From assembly GCA_017452405.1 (NCBI GenBank), contig JAFTMM010000087.1, positions 1 through 6,808 on the forward strand: a DNA stretch of 6,808 bases, in the 5' to 3' direction. Below the pieces are notes generated by a model, which made no database searches, had not been told where the DNA came from, and was given only the letters and a program-made list of their open reading frames with translations. This stretch comes from Clostridia bacterium. Lineage in GTDB: Bacteria > Bacillota > Clostridia > Christensenellales > Pumilibacteraceae. The position numbers and the translations under genes are program-made. How positions within the stretch are numbered: position 1 is the stretch's first letter; the number at the start of each line of letters is the position of its first letter. This document shows, piece after piece, positions 1 to 6,185 of this stretch.

Positions 1-706
1 CAAGATTTCCAAAAGTACGGTATATTCCATTGATTATGAAATCGGCAATGAGCTTATATATCCTTCCGTGCATAATGAGTGTTATTCCGCTTACGTTGAA
101 CTTTATAAGAGTAAATTAAAGGGGAAGCGCATAATTGCAATAGGCGATAGTTTCGGTGCAAATTTAATGTTGTCTACTTGTTTAAAACTCCGCGATGAAA
201 ATATACCGTTACCGAACGCTTTGATTTCAGTATCGTGCTATATTGATTTAGCTGCAACGGGAGATTCTTATAAAAATAATTGTTATCGCGATCCATTGTA
301 TTCGCTACCTAAAAATCAACGCTATGAAGATAATGAACAATTATTAAAGCGAAAAACTCCTTATTGTGGAAACACGTCTCCATTTAATAAATTACTTTCT
401 CCTGCGTATGCGAATTATTGCAATTTTCCAGATATGCTTATTCAATGCGGCGATTATGAAACTTCCGCAAGCGACAGTGAAATGTTATTCTTAAAGTTAA
501 AATCAGCAGGAGTTAAAGCAAAGTTTACTAAATATAACGGAATGTGGCACGACTTTCAATATTTAACGCCCTTTTTAAAAGAAAGTAAAACCGCGTGGAA
601 AGAAATTGGTCAGTTCATTTTTAATGCGATAAACGGATTTGTTACAATCAAGCCTATTCTCGAAACAAACGACATTTCCTCGGAAGAAACTGAAATTAAA
701 GTGTAA
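1..706 (+). CDS. Alpha/beta hydrolase, fold-3 (HSL-type esterase) family, 5' partial
   Basis: This is the C-terminal 234 residues of an alpha/beta hydrolase; the reading frame is open from base 2 and the start lies outside the window. The catalytic triad of the hormone-sensitive-lipase/acetyl-esterase family can be placed: the nucleophile serine in GDSFG (serine codon 149-151), the aspartate in QCGDYET (452-454) and the histidine in WHDF (548-550). The segment VYSIDYE near the left edge fits the strand before the nucleophile elbow. The upstream HGGG oxyanion-hole motif expected in this family is off the window and cannot be checked. These enzymes hydrolyse small acyl or aryl esters, often cytoplasmically; the substrate cannot be read from sequence. 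A GTG at 68 could serve as an internal start, but it would remove conserved core strands, so it is not a likely true start. The stop is TAA, followed by a hairpin at 723-750. Family assignment is firm; specificity is unknown. Confidence 0.82.
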   Translation, partial: KISKSTVYSIDYEIGNELIYPSVHNECYSAYVELYKSKLKGKRIIAIGDSFGANLMLSTCLKLRDENIPLPNALISVSCYIDLAATGDSYKNNCYRDPLYSLPKNQRYEDNEQLLKRKTPYCGNTSPFNKLLSPAYANYCNFPDMLIQCGDYETSASDSEMLFLKLKSAGVKAKFTKYNGMWHDFQYLTPFLKESKTAWKEIGQFIFNAINGFVTIKPILETNDISSEETEIKV

Positions 707-722
707 ATGATATATTCAAAAG

Positions 723-750
723 ATCGCCGAACGGATTACCGTTCGGCGAT
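723..750 (+). terminator. Strong hairpin after the hydrolase gene, likely terminator
   Basis: A perfect 12-bp inverted repeat (ATCGCCGAACGG and its complement) flanks a 4-base loop (ATTA), 16 bases after the hydrolase stop codon. On the plus strand no clear U-tract follows (AACTGTATTG), so it is not a textbook intrinsic terminator. On the minus strand the stem is followed by CTTTTGAATA. Position and stability make a transcription end or 3'-protecting structure likely. Confidence 0.55.
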
Positions 751-812
751 AACTGTATTGTAGGAGCGACTGACGTTATAAAAAAGCGAGATTCGGGAAT
801 TATAATACGTTA

Positions 813-2435
813 ATGAAATTCTTTCACGCAATCCGAACTCTTAATATCAGCAAACTTCTGTTATACGTTTCATTATTCGCGCTGTTAACGGAAAGAATAA
901 TATCGATAATATTGATATTTATTGACTCTGAACGTTCGATTTGGAATATCGAGGACTTTGCAATATTGCTTAAGCGCGTTATTGCTTTTATTTTAACCGT
1001 ACTTTCTTTCGCGCTTTTGCTTTTTTCCATAGTAAAAATGCGGGGAGTAAAGCGTCAAAAAATCCTTGGGTTCAAAACGTTTATCGTTTCTTTGGGCGCG
1101 GTTATTTTAGCATGTGGGTTAAACAGCGATGACTATATTTTATGGCTACAAGTATTTTCGTACGCCACGTTAATCGTTTCAATGCTTTTTCGTACTTTGC
1201 TATACGATACTGCGGAGACTTCTTCACGTCAAAGAAATTATTTTTCATTCGTTTATTTGTTTTGTATACTTTTGACGATTCCGCTATTGCAGTATATTGT
1301 GTATCCTCAAACGATATTTGAAGAAGTTTTGAAAACGCTGGCGATTGTTTTAACGGCGCTATATTTTTCTTATTCCTGTTATTTATATTATCTAAGCGGA
1401 GGAAAGTCTAATTTTTCAATAAGCTTTTCTCTCGTCGTTATTGCGTTAATTTTGCCGTCGATTATTTCTCAATGGAAGCTACAAAATTTATTTTTGCTCG
1501 TTCCAAGTGCTTTAATGCTAATTGTCGCATTTTTGGGACGCACGGCGCTTGGAAATGCGGAATTACTGAACTTTTACGGATATATGAGAAAAGCGCCCTA
1601 TTTTGAAGGTTGGTACTTTAAACTGCAAAAAGGTGATATGGTAGTTGCGCTAATTCCGTCATATCACGTAACGAATAATGAAACGTTTGCAATGATACAG
1701 GTAGTTACTCCAACAAAAGCTTTTTCTTTTCAATTTAATCAGACGCAGTTTGACGCGCAAACCGACGTGCTTAACGTAACCGTAGGCAGGTCAACGTTCT
1801 CTTCACGTGGCGTTACTTTGGATATAAATGACGACGAAAATAATATTAATGGTGAAATTTTTTTCGGGAAACTTAATACCCTGAAAAAAGATATAATGGG
1901 AACGTTTGCTACTTTTCCCCTTATGCAATGCAAACACGGCTTAATCAGTGCCTCGCATACTTTATCCGGTAGCTTGGTAATAAACGGCAAGACGTATGAT
2001 TTTGACGGTGGTACCGGTTATATAGAAAAGGATAGAGGAGATTCCTTTCCATCTCGTTATTTTTGGACACAATGTTTATGCGACGATATATCGATTATGC
2101 TTTCAATTGCAGAAATTCCTTACTTTGGTCTGTATTTTCAAGGCTGTATATGCAACGTAACCGTTGGCTCTGACGAGTATATATTAGCCACTTATAACGG
2201 TGCAAAATCCATAGTAACCGATAGGGGCGCAATAGTAAGAAAAGGTGAGGCGAAATTGGAAGTCAATATAATTAACGACTCTCCCATAACGCTGTCATCT
2301 CCTACGCATGGAGAAATGAGCAGAGGAATAGGAGAGAGTCCCTCGGCTAAGGTAAGGTATAAATTCAGCGTAAGAGAAGGCGTACTGTTCGATTTCATAG
2401 GGAACGGAAGTTGTGAGCATATGTGGAACAAATAA
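813..2435 (+). CDS. Membrane protein with C-terminal tocopherol-cyclase-like domain
   Basis: This 540-residue protein has two parts. Residues 1 to about 245 are hydrophobic and form roughly eight predicted membrane helices (near 13-35, 53-75, 86-103, 107-130, 143-164, 172-195, 202-219 and 225-243). Residues 260-540 resemble the tocopherol cyclase family: YFEGWYF (263-269), a CKHGLISASH segment (373-382), GTGYIEKDRG (400-409) followed by SFPSRYFWTQ (411-420), and a C-terminal region containing MSRGIGES (502-509). In plants and cyanobacteria this family closes the chromanol ring of vitamin E, but clostridia are not known to make tocopherol, so the bacterial function is unknown. It probably acts at the membrane on a lipid-like compound; that is inference. 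The start is fixed by an in-frame TGA at 771-773 and the absence of another early start, but no good ribosome binding site precedes it. It appears to be a single-gene unit between two hairpins. The family call for the C-terminal half is good; the role is open. Confidence 0.78.
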   Translation: MKFFHAIRTLNISKLLLYVSLFALLTERIISIILIFIDSERSIWNIEDFAILLKRVIAFILTVLSFALLLFSIVKMRGVKRQKILGFKTFIVSLGAVILACGLNSDDYILWLQVFSYATLIVSMLFRTLLYDTAETSSRQRNYFSFVYLFCILLTIPLLQYIVYPQTIFEEVLKTLAIVLTALYFSYSCYLYYLSGGKSNFSISFSLVVIALILPSIISQWKLQNLFLLVPSALMLIVAFLGRTALGNAELLNFYGYMRKAPYFEGWYFKLQKGDMVVALIPSYHVTNNETFAMIQVVTPTKAFSFQFNQTQFDAQTDVLNVTVGRSTFSSRGVTLDINDDENNINGEIFFGKLNTLKKDIMGTFATFPLMQCKHGLISASHTLSGSLVINGKTYDFDGGTGYIEKDRGDSFPSRYFWTQCLCDDISIMLSIAEIPYFGLYFQGCICNVTVGSDEYILATYNGAKSIVTDRGAIVRKGEAKLEVNIINDSPITLSSPTHGEMSRGIGESPSAKVRYKFSVREGVLFDFIGNGSCEHMWNK

Positions 2436-2440
2436 AAATA

Positions 2441-2468
2441 AACGCCCGCTTGAAATCAAGCGAGCGTT
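2441..2468. terminator. Bidirectional intrinsic terminator between the tocopherol-cyclase-like gene and the tRNAs
   Basis: Inverted repeat arms AACGCCCGCTTGA and TCAAGCGAGCGTT have one C-A mismatch and a tight loop. On the plus strand the stem runs into TTTTCTT, ending the gene at 813-2435. On the minus strand the opposite flank reads TTTATTTTTATTT, ending the tRNA-Leu/tRNA-Cys transcript. It therefore serves two convergent units. Confidence 0.85.
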
Positions 2469-2478
2469 TTCTTCGTAC

Positions 2479-2564
2479 TGGTGCCCGAAGTCGGACTTGA
2501 ACCGACACTGTGTTTCCACAAACGGATTTTAAGTCCGTCGCGTCTGCCATTCCGCCATTCGGGC
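2479..2564 (-). tRNA. tRNA-Leu, anticodon UAA
   Basis: This is an 86-base class II tRNA on the minus strand. The acceptor arms GCCCGAA/TTCGGGC pair fully, the discriminator is A, and CCA is encoded (2479-2481). The anticodon stem ACGGA/TCCGT encloses loop CTTAAAA, giving anticodon UAA (plus-strand 2529-2531), which reads UUA leucine codons. The 15-base variable arm has a TGTG/CACA stem with a GAAA loop, as expected for tRNA-Leu. The T arm is GTCGG-TTCAAGT-CCGAC. It lies 5 bases downstream of tRNA-Cys and is likely co-transcribed with it. Confidence 0.97.
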
Positions 2565-2569
2565 TTTAT

Positions 2570-2643
2570 TGGAGGTACCACCCGGATTTGAACCGGGGAT
2601 CAAGGCTTTGCAGGCCCATGCCTTACCACTTGGCTATGGTACC
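2570..2643 (-). tRNA. tRNA-Cys, anticodon GCA
   Basis: This is a 74-base tRNA on the minus strand. Acceptor arms GGTACCA/TGGTACC pair fully. The discriminator is U73, the typical identity base of tRNA-Cys, and CCA is encoded (2570-2572). The anticodon loop CTGCAAA gives GCA (plus-strand 2609-2611). The T arm is CCCGG-TTCAAAT-CCGGG. The anticodon stem TGGGC/GCCTT has a G-U pair and a U-U mismatch at the outermost position (27-43), a small irregularity. It is the first gene of a two-tRNA minus-strand unit. Confidence 0.97.
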
Positions 2644-2670
2644 ATACACAACTTTCCGTTGCGCTTATAT

Positions 2671-2699
2671 AATATAGCAGAATCAAAAGAAAAACGCAA
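2671..2699 (-). promoter_or_regulatory. Probable sigma-A promoter of the tRNA-Cys/tRNA-Leu unit
   Basis: Read on the minus strand, a -35 like TTGCGT (2694-2699) is followed after 17 bases by a -10 like TATATT (2671-2676). This would start transcription some 20 bases before tRNA-Cys. A second TATA-like element lies just downstream, so the exact -10 is uncertain. Confidence 0.55.
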
Positions 2700-2706
2700 A
2701 CGTTTT
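2691..2706. repeat. Short perfect inverted repeat over the tRNA promoter -35 region
   Basis: AAAACG-CAAA-CGTTTT is a perfect 6-bp palindrome with a 4-base centre. It overlaps the proposed -35 box of the tRNA promoter in the divergent region before the YtxC-like gene. It could be an operator or a chance structure in AT-rich DNA. Confidence 0.3.
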
Positions 2707-2764
2707 GACCTATATTTTTTATGCAAATCAAATGAAAAATGCTAATTTTCGCAATAGTTTTTGC

Positions 2765-2792
2765 GTGTAAAAAGTTTTTGCCGGCATAAAAT
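2765..2792 (+). promoter_or_regulatory. Possible sigma-E-like sporulation promoter before the YtxC-like gene
   Basis: The -10 candidate CATAAAAT (2785-2792) differs from the Bacillus sigma-E consensus CATACAnT at one position. GTGTAAA (2765-2771), 13 bases upstream, partly fits the sigma-E -35 pattern. A sigma-A reading (TTGCGT at 2761-2766 with TAAAAT at 2787-2792) needs a 20-base spacer and is weaker. The link to sporulation is inferred from this and from the gene's family. Confidence 0.35.
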
Positions 2793-2806
2793 ACTAGGGA
2801 GGTTTT

Positions 2807-3541
2807 ATGTACGAGGCAATTATAAGTGCGAAAAATAACCGCTTGTCGTGGCTTAACGAGATTGAAAGCGAACTGAAAGATAACCTGAAGGGTGGCGCGG
2901 TAACTGCATTGATAACGTATTCATCAACGTCATTTCTTAGCGTAGGCGGTGAAAAGACGCTTGGTAAAAGAATTGGCAAACAAATCCGAAAGGCAATCGT
3001 TAATTTGATCCTCGGAAGCATTAAAAGGGAATACGTCTATAAAAAAATAGAGCGATTGAAATTACCCGAAACATCTTTGAAGCTATTAAGTCACGCTCTT
3101 ACTAACTTCGATCGTTATACTGAAGAGCAAATTATACTTGCCGAAGTGCCGAAAGGACGGCGTATTGATATGGACGGATTTTGCAATTTCCGTATGAATG
3201 AATTGTATGATCGTTGGCTTGACGTGTGCGGTCTTGCTATCAGGCATAGTCCTTTTCTGTATAATGAAGACACTATGGATGAACTTCTTCATTTTCTTGT
3301 TGAGGCGGGGCGCGCTCCGCACCGAAGCGCGGAAATATTTAAGCTGGGCGATAAGTATCGCATAGTAGAGTATCATCTGGGCGTAGACGTCGGGGAACGC
3401 GTTTATGATGAATTTGACGAAATGCTTTGTAGGCTGATAGACTTTTCACCCTGCGAAACGGTTGTTTGCGGATTTAATAACGATAAGTATTTTAAACGCT
3501 TAAACTCTATATTTGATGCAAAGAAGCTGGACGTTAGATAA
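2807..3541 (+). CDS. YtxC-like protein (putative sporulation protein family)
   Basis: This 244-residue protein has no signal peptide and no clear membrane segment. Its C-terminal half follows the order of conserved blocks that I recall for the YtxC family: DGFCNFRMNELY (residues 123-134), a helix with LLHFLVEAG (160-168), DEMLCRLIDFSPCETVV (204-220) in place of the family's 'LI.AL..iaP..I.iH' block, and LNSIF (232-236). The cysteine-rich extreme C-terminus of typical YtxC proteins seems to be missing. The N-terminal half (1-120) is less conserved and basic around 50-75. YtxC proteins are widespread in spore-forming Firmicutes and of unknown molecular function. The start is decided by AGGGAGG at 2796-2802, 4 bases before the ATG. 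The gene stands alone between a divergent tRNA unit and the yajC promoter. The family call rests on remembered motif order, not on a search. Confidence 0.55.
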   Translation: MYEAIISAKNNRLSWLNEIESELKDNLKGGAVTALITYSSTSFLSVGGEKTLGKRIGKQIRKAIVNLILGSIKREYVYKKIERLKLPETSLKLLSHALTNFDRYTEEQIILAEVPKGRRIDMDGFCNFRMNELYDRWLDVCGLAIRHSPFLYNEDTMDELLHFLVEAGRAPHRSAEIFKLGDKYRIVEYHLGVDVGERVYDEFDEMLCRLIDFSPCETVVCGFNNDKYFKRLNSIFDAKKLDVR

Positions 3542-3555
3542 AGGCTTAAAAATGC

Positions 3556-3584
3556 TTGCAATTATTCGTAATTTGGTTTATACT
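3556..3584 (+). promoter_or_regulatory. Sigma-A promoter of yajC
   Basis: TTGCAA (3556-3561), a 17-base spacer and TATACT (3579-3584) make a near-consensus housekeeping promoter. Transcription should start near 3591, giving a leader of about 22 bases that includes the ribosome binding site GGAGAG (3601-3606), 6 bases before the yajC ATG. Confidence 0.75.
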
Positions 3585-3612
3585 GTAAAAAATTATTTTT
3601 GGAGAGAAAGTT

Positions 3613-4011
3613 ATGTTATATAATTTAATTATGGCATCAACCACAGACCCTGACGGCGGTACACCCTCCGGTGGTTGCAGTGAAATGTCAATGATACCCA
3701 TGCTAATTATTCTTGGCGTAATTTTTGTTGGTTTCTTCATTTTTACTATTATCAATAATAAGCGCAACAAAAAGAAAGTAGAGTCGCAGAGAAGCAATTT
3801 ATCTATCGGTGATACTATTGAAACGGTAGGCGGTATCATAGGCGTAGTAAAAGAAATCAGAGACCTCGGAGACAGAAAAGACCTTATCGTTCAAACCGGA
3901 ACCGAAGAAAACCCTACGATTTTGACCGTAGACGTGCAAGCGCTGTATCGTGTAATTGTCGGTACTAATATGCCCGTTGATCCTTCTGTCAATAGTGGAG
4001 AAGTAAAGTAA
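3613..4011 (+). CDS. yajC: YajC, Sec translocase accessory subunit
   Basis: This 132-residue protein has the YajC layout: a short N-terminal segment, one membrane helix (about 27-48), a basic stretch NNKRNKKK (48-55), then a small cytoplasmic domain with the signature SIGDTIETVGGIIGVV (64-79). YajC associates with SecDF and SecYEG in the inner membrane and supports protein export or membrane insertion. The N-terminal part before the helix is unusually long and rich in Gly, Ser and Pro, with one cysteine (residue 22). Internal ATGs at residues 7 and 24 are possible alternative starts, but the ribosome binding site favours the first. The downstream neighbours (TIGR04086 protein, ScfA, ScfB, SecD) are the usual clostridial set. 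Family assignment is firm. Confidence 0.93.
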   Translation: MLYNLIMASTTDPDGGTPSGGCSEMSMIPMLIILGVIFVGFFIFTIINNKRNKKKVESQRSNLSIGDTIETVGGIIGVVKEIRDLGDRKDLIVQTGTEENPTILTVDVQALYRVIVGTNMPVDPSVNSGEVK

Positions 4012-4103
4012 GCGCTCGATTTCGTCAAAACACGACGCATTTTCGCGCGTATATTAAGTTATAGCTAACGTAACCTTCGCATAGTTTATTAGTGAATTAT
4101 AGC

Positions 4104-4108
4104 GGAGG
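4104..4108 (+). promoter_or_regulatory. Ribosome binding site of the TIGR04086-type gene
   Basis: GGAGG lies 9 bases before the ATG at 4118, at the long end of normal spacing but with a strong core, and fixes that start. No convincing promoter or terminator was found in 4012-4103, so the gene is probably read from the yajC promoter. Confidence 0.7.
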
Positions 4109-4117
4109 TTATTTTTT

Positions 4118-4519
4118 ATGTCTGAAAAAAACAATACTTTGCCCATAGGCGCAAAATACTATGCTATGGAAGTGGTAAAAGCCCTTATTATAGCAATTAT
4201 TATTTCTTTACTGTTGGTGCTTTTGTCTGCGTTTATTATCAAGACTTTCAATCTTTCCACGGATATTATCCCTATCATCAATCAAGTCATCAGATCTGTT
4301 AGTGTGCTGATTGCAAGTTTAATTTCGCTGAAACGCTCAGGAAACGGATGGCTGAGAGGGATAGCTGTTGGATTTTTCTACGGTATATTTGCGTTTATTA
4401 TTTTTTCTCTACTCAGTGGCGGTTTTGAGTTTGATTTATCGCTACTTAATAACGTTGTTATATGTATGGCGTCCGGACTTGTCAGCGGAATTATTTCCAT
4501 GTTGATTAGAAGAAACTGA
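4118..4519 (+). CDS. TIGR04086 family (DUF3792-like) membrane protein
   Basis: This 133-residue protein has four predicted membrane helices (about 18-42, 50-71, 79-100 and 108-130) and short charged ends. The loop GNGWLRGIAVG (75-85) between helices 2 and 3 is typical of the small clostridial membrane proteins called TIGR04086/DUF3792. Their function is unknown; genes of this family are commonly found between yajC and the SCIFF genes, as here. That has led to the idea of a role connected with SCIFF or the Sec system, but this remains unproven. The stop is TGA, the only TGA that ends an intact gene in the window; all others that end here use TAA. The frame after this stop stays open and is the frame of scfA, 72 bases on. 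Confidence 0.82.
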   Translation: MSEKNNTLPIGAKYYAMEVVKALIIAIIISLLLVLLSAFIIKTFNLSTDIIPIINQVIRSVSVLIASLISLKRSGNGWLRGIAVGFFYGIFAFIIFSLLSGGFEFDLSLLNNVVICMASGLVSGIISMLIRRN

Positions 4520-4538
4520 AAAAACTACGCGTTTACAC

Positions 4539-4567
4539 TTGCATTTTTACCGAGATTAATGTATAAT
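4539..4567 (+). promoter_or_regulatory. Sigma-A promoter of scfAB
   Basis: TTGCAT (4539-4544), a 17-base spacer and a perfect TATAAT (4562-4567) lie directly after the TIGR04086-type gene. The predicted start near 4574 gives a very short leader that holds the ribosome binding site GGAGG (4580-4584), 7 bases before the scfA ATG at 4592. The in-frame ATG at 4559 lies inside this promoter and would not be on the transcript. Confidence 0.8.
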
Positions 4568-4591
4568 ATTACAAAACTCGGAGGTACATTT

Positions 4592-4762
4592 ATGAAACAT
4601 ATCAAAGTCGTTGCTACCAATACGATTTGTAAGGAAAAGGGCACCGGTTGCGGTGAATGTCAGACCGGATGTCAGTCCGCTTGCAAGACCAGCTGCACTG
4701 TAGGAAATCAGTCTTGCGAACAGAAGAAAACTAATAGAAGTACGAAAGTAAGACAGGACTAA
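4592..4762 (+). CDS. scfA: SCIFF peptide (six-cysteine ribosomal peptide precursor)
   Basis: This 56-residue precursor of the SCIFF family begins with the hallmark MKHIKV. The core contains GCGECQTGCQSACKTSC (19-35) then TVGNQSCE (36-43). The six family cysteines are C20, C23, C27, C31, C35 and C42. ScfB-type enzymes form a thioether between a core cysteine and a threonine; by analogy with the characterised clostridial homologue CteA, the C31-T36 pair (five residues apart) is the likely site, which is inference. The function of mature SCIFF is not established. The start at 4592 is chosen over the in-frame ATG at 4559 because it has GGAGG at 4580-4584, matches the family N-terminus, and 4559 lies within the promoter. 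Oddities are a seventh cysteine (C13) and a basic tail of about 12 residues after the last cysteine, making it longer than the usual ~46 residues. scfB follows after 3 bases. Confidence 0.95.
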   Translation: MKHIKVVATNTICKEKGTGCGECQTGCQSACKTSCTVGNQSCEQKKTNRSTKVRQD

Positions 4763-4765
4763 CAA

Positions 4766-6103
4766 ATGGTTCATACTTATGAGTGTCTGGGGCGTCATTT
4801 CCTCTTAGACGTGGAAAGTGGCTCTGTTTTTATCGTTGACGAATTAACGGCGAAGCTAATAGAAAAACGCTCTCCTTCTGCTTGCGCAAAAGGAGATTTT
4901 TCTAAGTATAGCGAAACGGAAATAAACGAAGCCAATGCTGAGATAGACGAACTTATTCGCCAAGGCGTTCTTTTCTCCACACAGCCTGAACATCCCGAAC
5001 CGATTTATAAGGGGATAGTCAAGGCATTATGTCTTAACATTGCTCACGGTTGCAATCTCCGTTGCAGATATTGCTTTGCGGAAGACGGGCAATACCACGG
5101 CAAGCTTGACTATATGAGCGTGGAGACTGCGAAAAAGGCAATAGATTTCCTTATCGCTCGAAGCGGATCTCGTCGCAGACTTGAAGTGGACTTTTTCGGT
5201 GGAGAACCGCTCTTGAATATGGAGGCGGTGAAAGAAACGATCGACTATGCTCGAAAGGTGGAAAAGACTGCGGGAAAGGAATTCCGTTTTACGATAACTA
5301 CCAACGCCGTTGCTTTGACCGATGACTTGATTGAGTATTTTAATCGTGAAATGTATAACGTCGTTTTAAGCATAGACGGCAGAAAAGAAGTTCACGACGC
5401 AGTCAGACCGGACGCAGGCGGTAAAGGATCTTTTGATAAATGTCTTGCGAACGCGCTAAAACTCGTTAAGGCGAGAGGGGGAAAGAGTTATTACGTTAGA
5501 GGCACGTTCACTGCAAATAACCTTGATTTTGCGAAAGATATTCTCGCGCTTAACGATTACGGCTTCGGACAAGTTTCCTTGGAGCCTGTCGTGCTTCCGG
5601 ACAGCAGTCCGCTTGCGCTTAAAAATGAGCACGTAGACGGTCTTAAACAGCAGTATGAACTGCTTGCGAAAGAATACGTAAAGCGTCGTGCTGACGGCAA
5701 AGAATTTGGCTTCTTCCACTTCAATATAGATATTTACAACGGACCGTGCGCTTCAAAACGGCTGGTCGGTTGTAACGCAGGCGACGAATACTTGTGCGTT
5801 GCGCCAAACGGAAATATTTATCCTTGTCATCGCTTCGACGGTATGGACGAATACGTTATCGGTAACGTAAACGACGGAAGTTGGTGCGACGATCTTCCGC
5901 AGAAGTTCGCTACTACCAATCTTACCAAGAAAGAAGATTGCAACGAATGTTGGGCGAAATATTATTGTAGCGGAGGTTGTGCTGCAAATTCCATTCAGCT
6001 TTGCGGAGGGATTACCAAACCGTACAAACTCGGCTGTGAACTTATGAAAAAAAGAGTGGAATGCGCGCTTGCAATAGCGGCAATTGAAGGCGAAAATAAA
6101 TAA
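4766..6103 (+). CDS. scfB: SCIFF maturase, radical SAM/SPASM thioether-forming enzyme
   Basis: This 445-residue enzyme is expected to modify ScfA by forming a cysteine-to-alpha-carbon thioether using S-adenosylmethionine. Residues 1 to about 72 look like a PqqD-type peptide-binding (RRE) domain. The radical SAM core carries CX3CX2C at C96, C100 and C103, then FGGEP (144-148). The C-terminal SPASM domain is complete: C336-x12-G349-x4-C354, then C392-x2-C395-x5-C401-x3-C405, and a final C424; C328, C344 and C413 are additional. These bind two auxiliary iron-sulphur clusters in the characterised homologue CteB. The protein is cytoplasmic, with no signal peptide. Length is normal for the family. 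The ATG lies 3 bases after the scfA stop, with a weak ACAGGA ribosome binding site inside the end of scfA, suggesting translational coupling to scfA. Confidence 0.95.
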   Translation: MVHTYECLGRHFLLDVESGSVFIVDELTAKLIEKRSPSACAKGDFSKYSETEINEANAEIDELIRQGVLFSTQPEHPEPIYKGIVKALCLNIAHGCNLRCRYCFAEDGQYHGKLDYMSVETAKKAIDFLIARSGSRRRLEVDFFGGEPLLNMEAVKETIDYARKVEKTAGKEFRFTITTNAVALTDDLIEYFNREMYNVVLSIDGRKEVHDAVRPDAGGKGSFDKCLANALKLVKARGGKSYYVRGTFTANNLDFAKDILALNDYGFGQVSLEPVVLPDSSPLALKNEHVDGLKQQYELLAKEYVKRRADGKEFGFFHFNIDIYNGPCASKRLVGCNAGDEYLCVAPNGNIYPCHRFDGMDEYVIGNVNDGSWCDDLPQKFATTNLTKKEDCNECWAKYYCSGGCAANSIQLCGGITKPYKLGCELMKKRVECALAIAAIEGENK

Positions 6104-6128
6104 TTATATAATTTTAAGAAAAAAATCA

Positions 6129-6152
6129 CAAACAAATGCGGATATTTGTTTG
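6129..6152. repeat. AT-rich inverted repeat between scfB and the secD promoter
   Basis: Perfect 9-bp arms CAAACAAAT and ATTTGTTTG flank a 6-base centre GCGGAT. The right arm runs into the secD -35 box (TTGACT, 6150-6155). No U-tract follows on the plus strand, so it would be a weak terminator for scfAB. It could instead be an operator site. Confidence 0.35.
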
Positions 6153-6179
6153 ACTTAGGTTGCCTTCTTGATATATAAT
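6150..6179 (+). promoter_or_regulatory. Sigma-A promoter of secD
   Basis: TTGACT (6150-6155), an 18-base spacer and a perfect TATAAT (6174-6179) make a near-consensus promoter. Transcription should begin near 6186, leaving a leader of about 43 bases before the ATG at 6229. Confidence 0.78.
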
Positions 6180-6185
6180 CCTATA

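Noticed and set aside
800..812. TATAAT at 801-806 as a promoter for the tocopherol-cyclase-like gene
   Set aside because: It would start transcription at or after the ATG and has no matching -35; another TATAAA at 777-782 has only a very poor -35, so no promoter is called.
1739..1990. Minus-strand reading frames inside the tocopherol-cyclase-like gene, the YtxC-like gene, yajC, scfB and secD
   Set aside because: They lie opposite well-supported genes, lack ribosome binding sites and recognisable domains, and look like antisense shadows.
2570..2643. tRNA-Cys as a functional partner of the cysteine-rich ScfA system
   Set aside because: It is on the opposite strand, paired with tRNA-Leu and separated from scfA by three genes; proximity alone is no evidence.
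4012..4060. Terminator after yajC
   Set aside because: Only 4-bp stems (CGTC/GACG, ACGC/GCGT) with large loops and no U-tract; not enough to call.
4559..4591. Upstream ATG at 4559 as the scfA start
   Set aside because: It overlaps the TATAAT region of the scfA promoter, has no ribosome binding site, and would add residues before the conserved MKHIK start.
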